Shown: positions 8,462 to 17,450, numbered from the stretch's first letter. The stretch is DNA of 64,000 nucleotides from Microbacterium sp. LWO14-1.2 (GCF_038397715.1 NZ_CP151633.1:1426001-1490000); one strand, 5' to 3'. The notes: a model not told the origin generated them from the letters alone. Program-made: numbers and translations.

Positions 8462-9458
8462 TGTTCTTCTCCGGCAGGTTGTGAACGCGGGCTGAGGGTG
8501 TGAGTCCGCCGATTCCGCTGTGGGGTCGGTGGTGATTGTAGTGATGAAGCCACTCGGGATAGGCGGCTTCGCGTTCGGTCTCGGATGTGTAGGGGCGGGC
8601 GTAGGCCCATTCGGCGGCGAGGGTGCGGTTGAAGCGTTCGACCTTGCCGTTCGATTGGGGGCGGAACGGTCGAGTGCGTCGATGCTTGACGCCGTCTCCG
8701 AGTGCTGTGGCGAAGGCTCGTGAGCGATAGCAGGCGCCGTTGTCCGTCATCACCGCAGCGACCGTGATGTCGTGTTCAGCGAAGAAGCTGCGGGCTCGAC
8801 TCCAGAACGCGGCGGCTGTGTCGCCGCGTTCGTCGCCCAGCCGTTCGGAGTAGGCCAGTCGGCTGTGGTCGTCGACCGCGTGATGCAGGAACACGTATCC
8901 GCGCGACGGTGACGCGCCTCGACGGGCAGCGCGATCACGGACGACGCCGGCTCGGCGGTCTTGCTGGGACCCTCGACCATAAGCACGCCAGCCGCCACCG
9001 TCAGGGATCCTGCTGAGCTTCTTGATATCGACGTGAACCAGCTCGCCCGGGACGCTCATCTCGTAACGAAGCGCCTTCGGTCTGCGAACGGGCAGGCCGG
9101 TGGCTTGATCCAGGTGCTGCAGCAACGGCATCCGATAGCGGGTCAGTACCCGGCCGACCGTCGAGCGCGGAACCCCCAGATGCCAAGCGATCCGGTGCGG
9201 ACCCCATCGTCTCGTGAATCGCAGCGCGATGATGCGACGCTCCAATCGCAGCGCCACCCGGTTCGGTGACGAAGCCGGCCGTGAGCTGCGATCCGTCAAT
9301 GGCAACCCGGCCCGATAACGGCGCGACCACCGCGACGCCGTCGCGGGCGAGCATTGGAACCGTTGCGCGGCGACGCGGACCGACCAACCATGATCAACAA
9401 TCGACGACGCGAGACGACGACGCCCTTCAGGCGTCAAGGGAGCATTAGCGTGAGTCAC
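8457..9458 (-). CDS. IS481 family transposase
   Basis: A 333-aa DDE transposase. The N-terminal helix-turn-helix region (about 10-55, WSVRVAAQRFQCSPATASRW) recognises the element ends. The rve-type catalytic core has D144 (VHVDIKK), D239 (MTDNGACY) and E274 (NGKVERFNR), the DD(34/35)E spacing. The start is GTG at 9458, beginning MTHANAPLTP as in related transposases, with GGAGG 6-10 nt upstream; an in-frame ATG at 9497 lies nearer the element end and lacks a better site. The TAG stop is formed by target DNA (8457-8459), outside the inverted repeat, so the frame is closed only by insertion at a CTAG target. Confidence 0.95.
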   Translation of the reverse strand: MTHANAPLTPEGRRRLASSIVDHGWSVRVAAQRFQCSPATASRWSRRYRAGLPLTDRSSRPASSPNRVALRLERRIIALRFTRRWGPHRIAWHLGVPRSTVGRVLTRYRMPLLQHLDQATGLPVRRPKALRYEMSVPGELVHVDIKKLSRIPDGGGWRAYGRGSQQDRRAGVVRDRAARRGASPSRGYVFLHHAVDDHSRLAYSERLGDERGDTAAAFWSRARSFFAEHDITVAAVMTDNGACYRSRAFATALGDGVKHRRTRPFRPQSNGKVERFNRTLAAEWAYARPYTSETEREAAYPEWLHHYNHHRPHSGIGGLTPSARVHNLPEKNT

Positions 9459-9550
9459 GAAGACCTCCGGTGAACGAAGTGAGGGTGGTACCCACATCGT
9501 CCCGGAGGTCTTCGCTACATCAAACGATCACAACGTCCCGGGGAAGAACA
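8462..9550 (-). mobile_element. Complete IS481-family insertion sequence, 1089 bp
   Basis: The element is bounded by near-perfect terminal inverted repeats: TGTTCTTCTCCGG at 8462-8474 and CCGGGGAAGAACA at 9538-9550 (12 of 13 pairs). Identical 6-bp direct repeats GCTAGG flank both sides. It carries one transposase gene on the minus strand. The unmutated duplication and intact reading frame indicate recent insertion. It lies between the convergent ABC permease gene and the oxidoreductase gene, whose stop codon is within the duplicated target. Confidence 0.95.
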
Positions 9551-9556
9551 GCTAGG
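9551..9556. repeat. Right target-site duplication GCTAGG
   Basis: Exact copy of 8456-8461. The complement of its CTA (9552-9554) is the TAG stop codon of the neighbouring oxidoreductase, which is therefore preserved despite the insertion. Confidence 0.93.
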
Positions 9557-10733
9557 CGGCGGAGACCTCCACCTGACCGCGTTCGAAGTAGGCGACGAGG
9601 TCGGCATCCAGCGCGGGGACCTCGATCGCCGAGCCGTCTGCGCGCAACGACTCCGTCGCGAGGATGCCGGCCGCGACCGCCTCACGGGCGGCGACCGGCG
9701 ACGTCTCGGTGAGGCCGCCGTCGCGCACGAACCGCAGGAACTCGGCGACGAGCAGGGCGTCGGCGCCGTCGTGTCCGGCATCGACGACCTCCGGCACGAT
9801 GAACGTCTCGTCGGCGGCGGCGGCACCGCGATGCCTGCGGTTCCACAGCCGCACCTCGCTGCCGGCGGTGTCGCCGACGTTCTCGATGCGCCCCTCCGTG
9901 CCGATCACCGTGTAGTTGCGCCAGTAGTCGGGCGTGAAATGGCACTGCTGGTACGACGCGAGGATGCCGCCGGCGAGCCGCAGGTTCACCATCGAGATGT
10001 CCTCGACATCGACCACGGGGTTGAGTCCGGTGAGGGAGGCGGGCGGCCAGTTGTCGACGCTGAACCAGTCCGGCATCCGCTCCCCCGGCCGCTCCCGACG
10101 GTCGGCGATCGCTCCGTACACGCTGAGCTCGCCCATCGCCGCGACCTGCTCGGTGTAGGCGCCGGCGAGCCAGTGGATGATGTCGATGTCGTGCGCACCC
10201 TTCTGCAGCAGCAGCCCGGTGGTGCGGCGGCGGTCGGCGTGCCAGTCCTTGAAGTAGTAGTCGCCGCCGTGCCCGACGAAGTGCCGCACCCAGACGGCCT
10301 TGACGTCGCCGATGCGCCCGTCCTGGATCAGGCCGCGCATGAGCGTGATCACGGGCATGTGCCGCATGTTGTGGCCGATGTAGAGGCGGCTGCCGGTGCG
10401 GCGCGCGGTGCGCAGCATGGCGTCGGCGTCGGCGAGGTCGATCGCGAGGGGCTTCTCGCAGAACACCGCGACACCGGCCTCGAGGGCGCGGATGCTGAGC
10501 GCGGCGTGGGTGTCGTCCGGCGTCAGCACCATCACGGCATCCACCCCCGAGGCGAGCAGCTCGTCGAGCGAGTCGGTGACGAGGGCGTCGGGCAGCAGAC
10601 GGCGCGCGTCGTCGCGCGCCCGCTCCGAGGGGTCGCACACCGCGGTGATGCGCGACCCGCGGCCGGGGCGGTGCACTTCTTCGCGGAGAGTGGCGCGCGC
10701 GCCGAAGCCGATGATTCCGATGGTGAGATCCAC
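9552..10733 (-). CDS. Gfo/Idh/MocA family oxidoreductase
   Basis: A 393-aa NAD(P)-dependent sugar or inositol dehydrogenase-type enzyme of the cytoplasm. The N-terminal Rossmann fold begins MDLTIGIIGFGARA; the family motif CEKPLAID has E93, K94 and P95. The C-terminal substrate domain contains KGAHDIDIIHWL (from K178), whose Lys and His/Asp residues match the catalytic set of the family. The start is GTG at 10733 with AGAAGGA 6 nt upstream. It is the last gene of the sugar ABC operon, 44 nt after the LacI gene, which suggests it oxidises the imported sugar or a derivative. Its stop codon lies in the IS481 target duplication. The precise substrate is not recognisable. Confidence 0.9.
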   Translation of the reverse strand: MDLTIGIIGFGARATLREEVHRPGRGSRITAVCDPSERARDDARRLLPDALVTDSLDELLASGVDAVMVLTPDDTHAALSIRALEAGVAVFCEKPLAIDLADADAMLRTARRTGSRLYIGHNMRHMPVITLMRGLIQDGRIGDVKAVWVRHFVGHGGDYYFKDWHADRRRTTGLLLQKGAHDIDIIHWLAGAYTEQVAAMGELSVYGAIADRRERPGERMPDWFSVDNWPPASLTGLNPVVDVEDISMVNLRLAGGILASYQQCHFTPDYWRNYTVIGTEGRIENVGDTAGSEVRLWNRRHRGAAAADETFIVPEVVDAGHDGADALLVAEFLRFVRDGGLTETSPVAAREAVAAGILATESLRADGSAIEVPALDADLVAYFERGQVEVSAA

Positions 10734-10777
10734 GGTGGTCCTTCTGGGGTTGGAGTGCGGTGTGCGAGACGTCGACG

Positions 10778-11839
10778 TCAGCGCATGCGAGATGCCGGGG
10801 CGTCGAGATCCGTCGACGCCCCGGGGAAGAGCGACCAGGGGAACTCGTGCAGCCGGGCAGGAGAGTCGTCGGGGGCGAGGGCTCGGTCGACGATGATCCG
10901 CGCCTGATCCTCGAAGAAGTCGGTCGGGCCCACCGTGGTGAGGGTGGGGGCGACGCGCTGCGCGTCGGGGGTGTTGCCCACGCCGATCACCGCCACGTCG
11001 TGCGGCACCCGCAGACCGAGCATGTGCGCGGCGTTGATGGCCGCGATCGCAGCGAAGTCGGTCGTGGCGTAGATCGCCGACGGACGCCGCTCGCGCGACA
11101 GCAGCCGCACGGCGGCCTCGAACGCGCTCGACTGGGTGTCCCCGTACGTGACGGTCCAGCCGGGATCGGCGTCGATCCCCGCGGCCTCCAGGCGCTCGAG
11201 GTACGGCGTGTACCGCGTGACCTGGGTGGCGGCGAGGCGCACGGCGCCCTCGGCCGCGAGGCATCCGATCTCGGTGTGCCGTTCGAGCAGGTGGTCCATC
11301 GCGATCCCGCAGCCGGGGATCGCGTCCGACCGCACGACGTCGAACCCGGCCGGGTCGAGCGGGCTCTCGGTGAAGACGACGAGCCGCTGCCCGCGCTGCA
11401 CGAGGTCGCCGAGCTTGCCCGCGGCATCCGCTCCGAGTCCGATGCCGTCGAGGTAGGCGACGTCGCTCTCGACGCGGTCCAGGGCTGCGTGCCAGTCGCC
11501 GTCCGCGAGGATCAGCGTCGTCAATCCGTGCTTGTTGGCCTCCGCGTTCACGGCGTCGGACACGGCGAGCGACCACGGGTCGCTGAGCATGTGCAGCGAC
11601 AGCTGCACCATGCCGCTGCGTCCCGTGCGCACCGCCCGCGCCGCACTGTTCGGGCGGTAGTTGAGCTCGTCGGCCGCGGCCAGCACCTTGGCGGCGGTCG
11701 CCTCGGCGACACCGGAACCGGATGCGGCGCCCGCGCGTCCCGAGAACACGTACGAGACGGTCGCGGTCGAGACCCCGGCCCGCTCGGCGACCATCCGCAG
11801 CGTCGGACGCCGGGGAGGATGCTGTCTGCGCTCCGCCAT
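10778..11839 (-). CDS. LacI family transcriptional regulator
   Basis: A 353-aa repressor: an N-terminal LacI helix-turn-helix (about residues 13-33, TLRMVAERAGVSTATVSYVF), a hinge region (NYRPNSAARAVR), and a periplasmic-binding-protein-like ligand domain. It begins 3 nt after the MalG-type permease gene and is within the sugar operon, so it is probably co-transcribed and autoregulating. The likely operators are two TAAACGWTTA dyads upstream of the binding-protein gene (14997-15021). An unusual insertion, GRAGAASGSGVAEATA, sits between the HTH and hinge helix. Confidence 0.9.
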   Translation of the reverse strand: MAERRQHPPRRPTLRMVAERAGVSTATVSYVFSGRAGAASGSGVAEATAAKVLAAADELNYRPNSAARAVRTGRSGMVQLSLHMLSDPWSLAVSDAVNAEANKHGLTTLILADGDWHAALDRVESDVAYLDGIGLGADAAGKLGDLVQRGQRLVVFTESPLDPAGFDVVRSDAIPGCGIAMDHLLERHTEIGCLAAEGAVRLAATQVTRYTPYLERLEAAGIDADPGWTVTYGDTQSSAFEAAVRLLSRERRPSAIYATTDFAAIAAINAAHMLGLRVPHDVAVIGVGNTPDAQRVAPTLTTVGPTDFFEDQARIIVDRALAPDDSPARLHEFPWSLFPGASTDLDAPASRMR

Positions 11840-11842
11840 CGC

Positions 11843-12736
11843 TCAGCCCTTCGATCCGCTGAACGCGATGCCCTGGATGAACTGCCGCTGCAGGATCATG
11901 AAGGTCACCAGCATCGGCAGGGTCGCGAGCAGCGCACCGGCCATGAGCACGGGGTAGTCGGTGCCGTGGATGCCGACGAGCTGCGACAGCCCGACCGACA
12001 GCGGCATCCTGGCAGGGTCGGTCGTCACGATCAGGGGCCAGAGCAGATCGTTCCAGGACCACAGCACGGTGAACACCACAAGTGCGATGATGCCAGGCTT
12101 CGCGAGCGGAACCATGATCCGCCAGAAGGTCTGCCACGGATTCGCGCCGTCGATGCGCGCCGCCTCCTCGAGCTCGGCGGGCATCGACATGAAGAACTGC
12201 CGCATGAGGAACGTGCCGAAGGCGCTGAAGATGCCGGGGACGATCAGCGCCTGCAGCGTGTTGAGCCAGCCGAGCGACTGGATGATCTCGTACTGCGGCA
12301 GCAGGTAGAGCTGCGAGGGCACCATGAGCACCGAGAGGAACACGACGAACAGGGCGTTGCGGCCGGGGAACGGGATGCGGGCGAACGCGTATCCGGCCAT
12401 GGTGCAGAGCACGACCTGCCCGACCGTGCGGCCGACCGTGAGCAGCACCGAGTTCGCGAACATCTGCGCGAAGGGCATCGAGTCGAACACCTCGGCGAAG
12501 TTCGTGAACACCCACTCGCGCGGCAGCAGGCTCGGCGGCACCTGCACCGAGTCGGACAGGGTCTTGAACGAGGTCAGCAGCTGCCAGATGAACGGGAACA
12601 CCATGAGCACGGCGCCCACGATCAGCACGAGGTGCACGATCCACAGTCCGCGGTTCTTCGGAGTCCCGGCCGCGCGGCGGCGACGGGATGCGTCGGCGCC
12701 CACGATCGCGCGGGTGTCGAGGGAGAGGTCACTCAT
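11843..12736 (-). CDS. Carbohydrate ABC transporter permease (MalG type)
   Basis: A 297-aa CUT1-family membrane subunit with about six helices; the first is near residues 30-50 (GLWIVHLVLIVGAVLMVFPF). The cytoplasmic EAA loop reads EEAARIDGANPWQTFWRIMV followed by PLAKPG, which docks the shared ATPase (an MsiK-like ATPase encoded elsewhere; none is in this operon). It overlaps the upstream MalF-type gene by 8 bp. Together with the binding protein it imports a mono- or oligosaccharide. The C-terminus (FIQGIAFSGSKG) is typical of MalG permeases. Confidence 0.92.
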   Translation of the reverse strand: MSDLSLDTRAIVGADASRRRRAAGTPKNRGLWIVHLVLIVGAVLMVFPFIWQLLTSFKTLSDSVQVPPSLLPREWVFTNFAEVFDSMPFAQMFANSVLLTVGRTVGQVVLCTMAGYAFARIPFPGRNALFVVFLSVLMVPSQLYLLPQYEIIQSLGWLNTLQALIVPGIFSAFGTFLMRQFFMSMPAELEEAARIDGANPWQTFWRIMVPLAKPGIIALVVFTVLWSWNDLLWPLIVTTDPARMPLSVGLSQLVGIHGTDYPVLMAGALLATLPMLVTFMILQRQFIQGIAFSGSKG

Positions 12737-13688
12737 AGTGCACCCACTTCTTCTGCAGACGGAACTGCACGACCGTCAGCACGAGGATGATGAGGAGCAG
12801 CAGGAACGCGACGGCTGCCGCGTAGCCGCGGTCGTTGTCGAGGAAGCCCGCCTGGTAGAAGAGGTAGACGACCGTGCGGGTGTTCGGCATCGCCGGGTTG
12901 TTGCGGCCGAGCATCATGTAGACGAGGTCGAACACCTGCAGCGCGCCGATCACGCTGATCACGCTGACGAAGAAGATCGACGGCGACAGCAGTGGGATCG
13001 TGATCGAGAAGAACTTGCGCACGGGACCGGCGCCGTCGAGGTCGGCCGCCTCCATGATCGTGTCGGGGATGCCCTGGAGACCGGCGAGGAAGATCACGAT
13101 GTTCGTGCCGAGTCCCGCCCAGATGCCGACGACCGCGATCGCCACGAGCGCGGTGCTCGGGTCGGTGAGCCAGCTGCGGCCGTCGATGCCGACGGCGCCG
13201 AGCGCCGCGTTGAGCACGCCGTAGTCGCCGTTGTAGATCATGCGCCAGACGAGGGCGATCGCCGCGGGCATCGTCACGACGGGGATGAAGTACAGCGTGC
13301 GGTAGGCGCTGCGGCCTGTGAGACCGGTGGTGTTCAGCAGCGCGGCGATGGCGACGGCGAGCGGGATGCCGATGAGCGCGATGACCGTGTAGATCGCGGT
13401 GTTGCGCAGCGCGCCGATCAGCTCGGGGTCCTCGAACAGACGCGCGTAGTTCTCGACGCCCACCCACTCCGACCCGCCGAACGGCCCGGACTTCGTGAAC
13501 GAGATGATGAGCGTGCGCACGGTCGGCCACAGATAGAAGACGGCGATGCCGACGGCGGTGGGGCCGAGGAACACGAGCGCCCACCAGGGCGAGGCGCCCG
13601 GCGCGCGCCGGCGGCGACGGATGCCGGGGCTCTGCGCCTCGGGCATCCGCGCCGCCTGCGCGGCCTCGCGCGGGGCGACGACGGTCAT
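12729..13688 (-). CDS. Carbohydrate ABC transporter permease (MalF type)
   Basis: A 319-aa CUT1-family membrane subunit. After a cytoplasmic N-tail with an RRRRR cluster, the first helix is at about 35-55 (WALVFLGPTAVGIAVFYLW). The EAA loop reads DTIMEAADLDGAGPVRKFFS and then ITIPLLSPS. The start ATG is preceded by GGAGTGACC and lies 4 nt after the binding-protein stop codon. The 8-bp overlap with the next permease gene suggests translational coupling. Confidence 0.92.
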   Translation of the reverse strand: MTVVAPREAAQAARMPEAQSPGIRRRRRAPGASPWWALVFLGPTAVGIAVFYLWPTVRTLIISFTKSGPFGGSEWVGVENYARLFEDPELIGALRNTAIYTVIALIGIPLAVAIAALLNTTGLTGRSAYRTLYFIPVVTMPAAIALVWRMIYNGDYGVLNAALGAVGIDGRSWLTDPSTALVAIAVVGIWAGLGTNIVIFLAGLQGIPDTIMEAADLDGAGPVRKFFSITIPLLSPSIFFVSVISVIGALQVFDLVYMMLGRNNPAMPNTRTVVYLFYQAGFLDNDRGYAAAVAFLLLLIILVLTVVQFRLQKKWVHYE

Positions 13689-13692
13689 GAGG

Positions 13693-14964
13693 TCACTCCT
13701 GCTCGGCGTCCAGCGCCGTCTGCATCTGCGCTGCGAGGTCCTTCAGGCCCGCCTCGGGCGTGACGGCACCCGACCAGACCTGCGACAGCACCTCGCTCTC
13801 GATGCTCGTCCACGCGGACGTGTTCTTCGAGACGGGGTAGGGCACGGCGGTGTCGAGCGCGTCGATGTAGACCTGCAGGTCGAACTGCGGCTGCGCGTCG
13901 ACCCAGGCCTGCTGCGTGTCGTGGAACGCGGGGATCACGGTGCCGGTCTCGGCCTGGATCTTCGCGGCCTGCTCGCCGCTCGCGAATGCGGCGAACGCCT
14001 TCGCCTCGGCGAGGTGCGGGCTCTTGGCGTTCGCCACGTTGCCGACTCCGTGGATCACGCTCTGGTTCCCCGTCGGCCCCTCCGGCAGCGGCGCGACGTC
14101 GACCTGGTCGGAGATGTCGGCGTTCTCGCCGTAGGCGATCGCGGCCCACGAGCCGTTCTGGAACATCGCGACCTTGCCCGAGAGGAAGAGGTCCTCGGGA
14201 TTGGTGTCGGTCATCTGCTGCGCGGTCGGCGACGACCCCGCCTCGATGAGATCGGTCCACAGCTCGATGCCCTCGAGTGCCTCGGGGCTGCCGTAGCCCG
14301 ACTCCGTGCCGTCGGCCGAGATGACCTCGCCGCCGGCCTGCGCGATCGAGTTGTAGTAGTTCTCCTGACCGTACTGGCTCGCCGCGACGCCGTATTGGCC
14401 GGTCGCGGGATCGGTCAGGGCTGCGGCGGCGGCGGTGAAGTCGTCCCACGTCCACCCCGCCGCGGGGTAGGCGACTCCTGCCGCGTCGAACAGCGCCTTG
14501 TTGTACCAGAGCGCCACGGTGTCGAAGTCCTTCGGGGCGCCGTAGAGCGTGCCGTCGAACGTGTAGAGGTCGATGAGTCCCTCGGGGTAGTCCGCGGCAT
14601 CCACCCCGGCGTCGTCGAGCGGCGCGAGCTGGCCGTTCGAGGCGTACAGCTGGAAATTCGGACCGTTCATCCAGAACACGTCTGCCGCCGAGCCGCCGGT
14701 CGCCGCGGTCTGCAGCTTCGTGAAGTACTCCTTGTACGGCGTGACCTGGATGTCGATCGAGACGTTCGGGTTCTCCTTCTCGAAGGCTGCGGCGATCTCC
14801 TCCATCGCGGGCTTCTGGTTCTCGTCCCAGATCGCGTGACTGAGGGTGACATCGCCCCCGGAGGACTCGCCGCCCCCGGTCGACGAGGAGCAGGCGGTGA
14901 GCGAGACGACGGCCGCCGTGGCGGCGGCGAGGGCGCCCAGGGCGCGGCGGGAGGTGCGGGGCAT
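13693..14964 (-). CDS. Extracellular sugar-binding lipoprotein
   Basis: A 423-aa family 1 solute-binding protein. A lipoprotein signal peptide ends in the lipobox LTAC (Cys25), followed by a Ser/Gly-rich linker, so the mature protein is lipid-anchored outside the membrane. The body (VTLSHAIWDENQKPAMEEI onward) has the alternating Rossmann-like lobes of the family. It is the first gene of the operon, with GAAGGAGA upstream of its ATG and two LacI-type dyads in the promoter region. The ligand is unknown; the Gfo/Idh partner hints at an inositol, uronate or rare hexose. Confidence 0.9.
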   Translation of the reverse strand: MPRTSRRALGALAAATAAVVSLTACSSSTGGGESSGGDVTLSHAIWDENQKPAMEEIAAAFEKENPNVSIDIQVTPYKEYFTKLQTAATGGSAADVFWMNGPNFQLYASNGQLAPLDDAGVDAADYPEGLIDLYTFDGTLYGAPKDFDTVALWYNKALFDAAGVAYPAAGWTWDDFTAAAAALTDPATGQYGVAASQYGQENYYNSIAQAGGEVISADGTESGYGSPEALEGIELWTDLIEAGSSPTAQQMTDTNPEDLFLSGKVAMFQNGSWAAIAYGENADISDQVDVAPLPEGPTGNQSVIHGVGNVANAKSPHLAEAKAFAAFASGEQAAKIQAETGTVIPAFHDTQQAWVDAQPQFDLQVYIDALDTAVPYPVSKNTSAWTSIESEVLSQVWSGAVTPEAGLKDLAAQMQTALDAEQE

Positions 14965-14996
14965 CGGTGTCTCCTTCGACGGGTGCAGGTCTGTGT

Positions 14997-15021
14997 TAAA
15001 CGTTTAGCAGTTAAACGATTA
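14997..15021. promoter_or_regulatory. Tandem LacI-type operators
   Basis: TAAACGTTTA (14997-15006) is a perfect dyad with the central CG typical of LacI-family sites, and TAAACGATTA (15012-15021) is an imperfect second copy 15 bp away. They lie 33-57 bp upstream of the binding-protein start, where they can block the promoter. The cognate regulator is probably the LacI gene of the same operon. Confidence 0.75.
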
Positions 15022-15062
15022 GCAAGAGAGTAGCCGGGCACCCGCGTGGCGCGCAAGAGGTG

Positions 15063-15422
15063 TCAGAGCTGTGCGCCGAGCAGCAGCCCGGCCGCTGCGG
15101 CCGCGAGGCCGAGCACCAGCATCCCGACAGCGTCGAAGAGGGATGCCGCGCGCTCGCCGTCCCGCCACAGCGCGACGGCGTCGAGCATGGCGGTGCTGAA
15201 GGTCGTGTATCCGCCGAGCAGACCGGCGCCGACGAGGAAGGCAGCGTCGGGCAGCGCGGTGGTCACCACGCCGAGGGCGAACGAGCCGGTGAGGTTCACC
15301 ACGAGGATGCCCCACGGGAACCGCCGACCCGCGATCGATCCCACGGCGAGGTCGAGGACGTACCGGAGCACCGCGCCCGCTCCCCCGGCGAGCGCCGCCG
15401 CCACGAACAGCAGCGGGCTCAC
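15063..15422 (-). CDS. crcB: CrcB family fluoride channel subunit
   Basis: A 119-aa four-helix membrane protein of the Fluc/CrcB family, which exports toxic fluoride passively as a dual-topology dimer. Landmarks are GGAGAVLRYVL near the N-terminus, VNLTGSFALG in helix 2 and the pore motif GLLGGYTTFSTAML (about 67-80). The GTG start at 15422 overlaps the stop of the partner gene in a GTGA arrangement. Tandem crcB genes usually encode oppositely oriented halves of a heterodimer, and this pair fits. No fluoride riboswitch was recognised upstream. Confidence 0.9.
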   Translation of the reverse strand: MSPLLFVAAALAGGAGAVLRYVLDLAVGSIAGRRFPWGILVVNLTGSFALGVVTTALPDAAFLVGAGLLGGYTTFSTAMLDAVALWRDGERAASLFDAVGMLVLGLAAAAAGLLLGAQL

Positions 15423-15808
15423 GACGCAGCCCCCGCCCCGGCGGTGGAGTCGTTCGGCCGGCCGAGGCGCAGCCCCAGCGCGGCGGCCGCGAGTCCGAGA
15501 ACCAGGCTCCCGACCGCATACGCCGCGGCGAGGGCGGGCGCGGCGGCCCAGAGCTCCACCGTGCCGGTCATGAAGGCGCTGTAGGTCGTGAATCCGCCCA
15601 GCACCCCGGTGCCGAGCAGCACGCGCAGGTCGGTGGTCTGCGGCATCCGGGCCGCGAGGAGCCCGATGAGGAACGCGCCGACGATGTTCACGGCGAAAGT
15701 CGCCAGGGGGATGCCGCCGGCATCCGGCACCCACAGGCCCACCGCGAGGCGGGCCGCCGTACCCGCGGTGCCCCCGAGGAAGACGAGGAGCACGCGGCGG
15801 GGAGTCAC
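15419..15808 (-). CDS. crcB: CrcB family fluoride channel subunit (partner)
   Basis: A 129-aa homologue of the adjacent CrcB protein. It has GGTAGTAARLAVG near the N-terminus, VNIVGAFLIG in helix 2 and GVLGGFTTYSAFM as the pore segment, with a Ser in place of the second Thr-Phe-Ser pattern. The start is GTG at 15808. Its last codons overlap the GTG of the second crcB by 4 bp, so the two subunits are translationally coupled and presumably made in equal amounts. The C-terminal tail is short and Ala/Gly-rich. Confidence 0.88.
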   Translation of the reverse strand: MTPRRVLLVFLGGTAGTAARLAVGLWVPDAGGIPLATFAVNIVGAFLIGLLAARMPQTTDLRVLLGTGVLGGFTTYSAFMTGTVELWAAAPALAAAYAVGSLVLGLAAAALGLRLGRPNDSTAGAGAAS

Positions 15809-15918
15809 CCGGCAACTCTAGCCCCGACCTCGGCCGCCTCAGGGTCGGACCGTCGCAGGACCACCGCGGAATGTCAACCCGCTGTGCAGCCGGGCGATGC
15901 GAGGCGAACACTTGTGCC

Positions 15919-17445
15919 ATGAAGCCGCTGTGGAAGCTCGACCGCACCCCGCCCACAGGCACCCCCTTCGACCCCGGAGCACGACACGACGTCATCGTCG
16001 TCGGCGCCGGTCTCACCGGCCTCTCGACCGCCGTGATGCTGACCAGAGCGGGACTCGACGTCGCGGTGCTGGAGTCGGGATCGGTCGGCGAGCTCGCGTC
16101 CGGAGGCAACACCGGCAAGCTGTCGTTGCTGCAGGCGCAGCGGCTCGCCGAGATCCGCCGCCACCACTCGGCGACGCTGCTGCAGGCCTACGTCGACGGC
16201 AACCGCGCGGGCATGGACTGGCTCACCGCGTTCGCCGACCACGCCGGAGTGCCGTACGAACGACGCATCGATCACACCTACGCGCAATCGGCAGACGGAC
16301 TCGAATCGGTGCGCGCGCAGCATGCCGCCGCCCAGGAGGCGGGACTCCCGACGCGCATGCTCACACGAGGCGAGCTTAGCGTCGACTTCCCGGCCGTGGG
16401 AGCCGTCGCCCTCGACGACCAGGTCACGATCGACCCCATGCGGGTGACCGAGGCGCTGGCGTTGGAGCTCCTCTCCGCCGGCGGCACGCTGCACACCGGC
16501 GTGCGGGTGACGGCGACGCACGCGCTTCCCGACCCGCGGGTTGAGACGACCACCGGCCCCCTGTTCGCCCAGCACATCGTCATCGCGACCGGGTATCCGA
16601 TCCTCGACCGCGGTCTGTACTTCTCGAAGATGCGGGCGTTCCGGTCGTACTGCGTGTCGTTCCGGGTACCCGGCGGCATCCCCGACTCCACGTTCATCTC
16701 GACCGACCAGCCGACGCGGTCCATCCGCCCCGTGTCCGCGTCCGACGGCCCTGCCTCCGCGGCGCAGCTGGTCGTCGGCGGCAACGGGCACCCGGTCGGG
16801 CGGTCCGACGGTGAGCGCGCCGCGGTCGACGAGCTCGTCGAGTGGACGCAGAAGTACTTCCCCGGCGCGGAGGAGACGCATCGCTGGTCGGCGCAGGACT
16901 ACGAGTCGCACAACCAGATCCCGTTCGTCGGCGCGATGCCGCGGGGTCTCGGCCGCATCCGGTTCGCGACCGGCTACGCCAAGTGGGGACTGTCGAACGC
17001 GCCGGCCGCGGCGCTGCGACTGACCACGGAGATCCTCGGCGCGAGCTGGCACGATCGTCCGGGGTGGATGGTGAAGATCGGCACCCGTCTGACCGTGCCC
17101 GCCGACCTCGCCCGCGGCGCCGTCGAGGGCGTGAAGGTCGCGGCCGCCGCCACCAAGGGATGGGTGGATGCCGAGAAGACCCCCGTGCCCGTGCCTCAGC
17201 CCGCCGAGGGCGAGGGCGTCGTGGCGAACCGCGGAGGGCTCCCGGTCGGCATCTCGACCGTCGACGGCGTCACCAGAGCCGTCGACGCCGTGTGCCCGCA
17301 CCTCGGCGGCGTCCTCGACTGGAACGACGCGGAGTGCACCTGGGACTGCCCGCTGCACGCCTCCCGCTTCACCGCCGACGGGACGCGCATCGAAGGACCG
17401 GCGCTCAGCGATCTGAAGAAGCTGCCCCGCACCCCGAAGGCCTGA
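15919..17445 (+). CDS. FAD-dependent oxidoreductase with C-terminal Rieske domain
   Basis: A 508-aa fusion of a DAO-type flavoprotein and a [2Fe-2S] Rieske domain. The FAD-binding Rossmann motif VVGAGLTGLS is at 27-36. The Rieske ligands are C459/H461 (CPHLGG) and C477/H480 (CPLHASRF). Related proteins are annotated as glycine/D-amino-acid oxidase-like flavoproteins with Rieske clusters; the substrate is generally unknown. ATG at 15919 (MKPLWKLDRT) is preferred because it starts the conserved part; an upstream in-frame ATG at 15871 adds a low-quality segment. It is transcribed divergently from crcB and convergently with the nitroreductase gene. Confidence 0.88.
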   Translation: MKPLWKLDRTPPTGTPFDPGARHDVIVVGAGLTGLSTAVMLTRAGLDVAVLESGSVGELASGGNTGKLSLLQAQRLAEIRRHHSATLLQAYVDGNRAGMDWLTAFADHAGVPYERRIDHTYAQSADGLESVRAQHAAAQEAGLPTRMLTRGELSVDFPAVGAVALDDQVTIDPMRVTEALALELLSAGGTLHTGVRVTATHALPDPRVETTTGPLFAQHIVIATGYPILDRGLYFSKMRAFRSYCVSFRVPGGIPDSTFISTDQPTRSIRPVSASDGPASAAQLVVGGNGHPVGRSDGERAAVDELVEWTQKYFPGAEETHRWSAQDYESHNQIPFVGAMPRGLGRIRFATGYAKWGLSNAPAAALRLTTEILGASWHDRPGWMVKIGTRLTVPADLARGAVEGVKVAAAATKGWVDAEKTPVPVPQPAEGEGVVANRGGLPVGISTVDGVTRAVDAVCPHLGGVLDWNDAECTWDCPLHASRFTADGTRIEGPALSDLKKLPRTPKA

Positions 17446-17450
17446 GCCCG

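Noticed and set aside
15809..15918. Fluoride riboswitch upstream of the crcB pair
   Set aside because: No match to the conserved fluoride-aptamer core could be seen on the minus strand; the short region may only hold a promoter.
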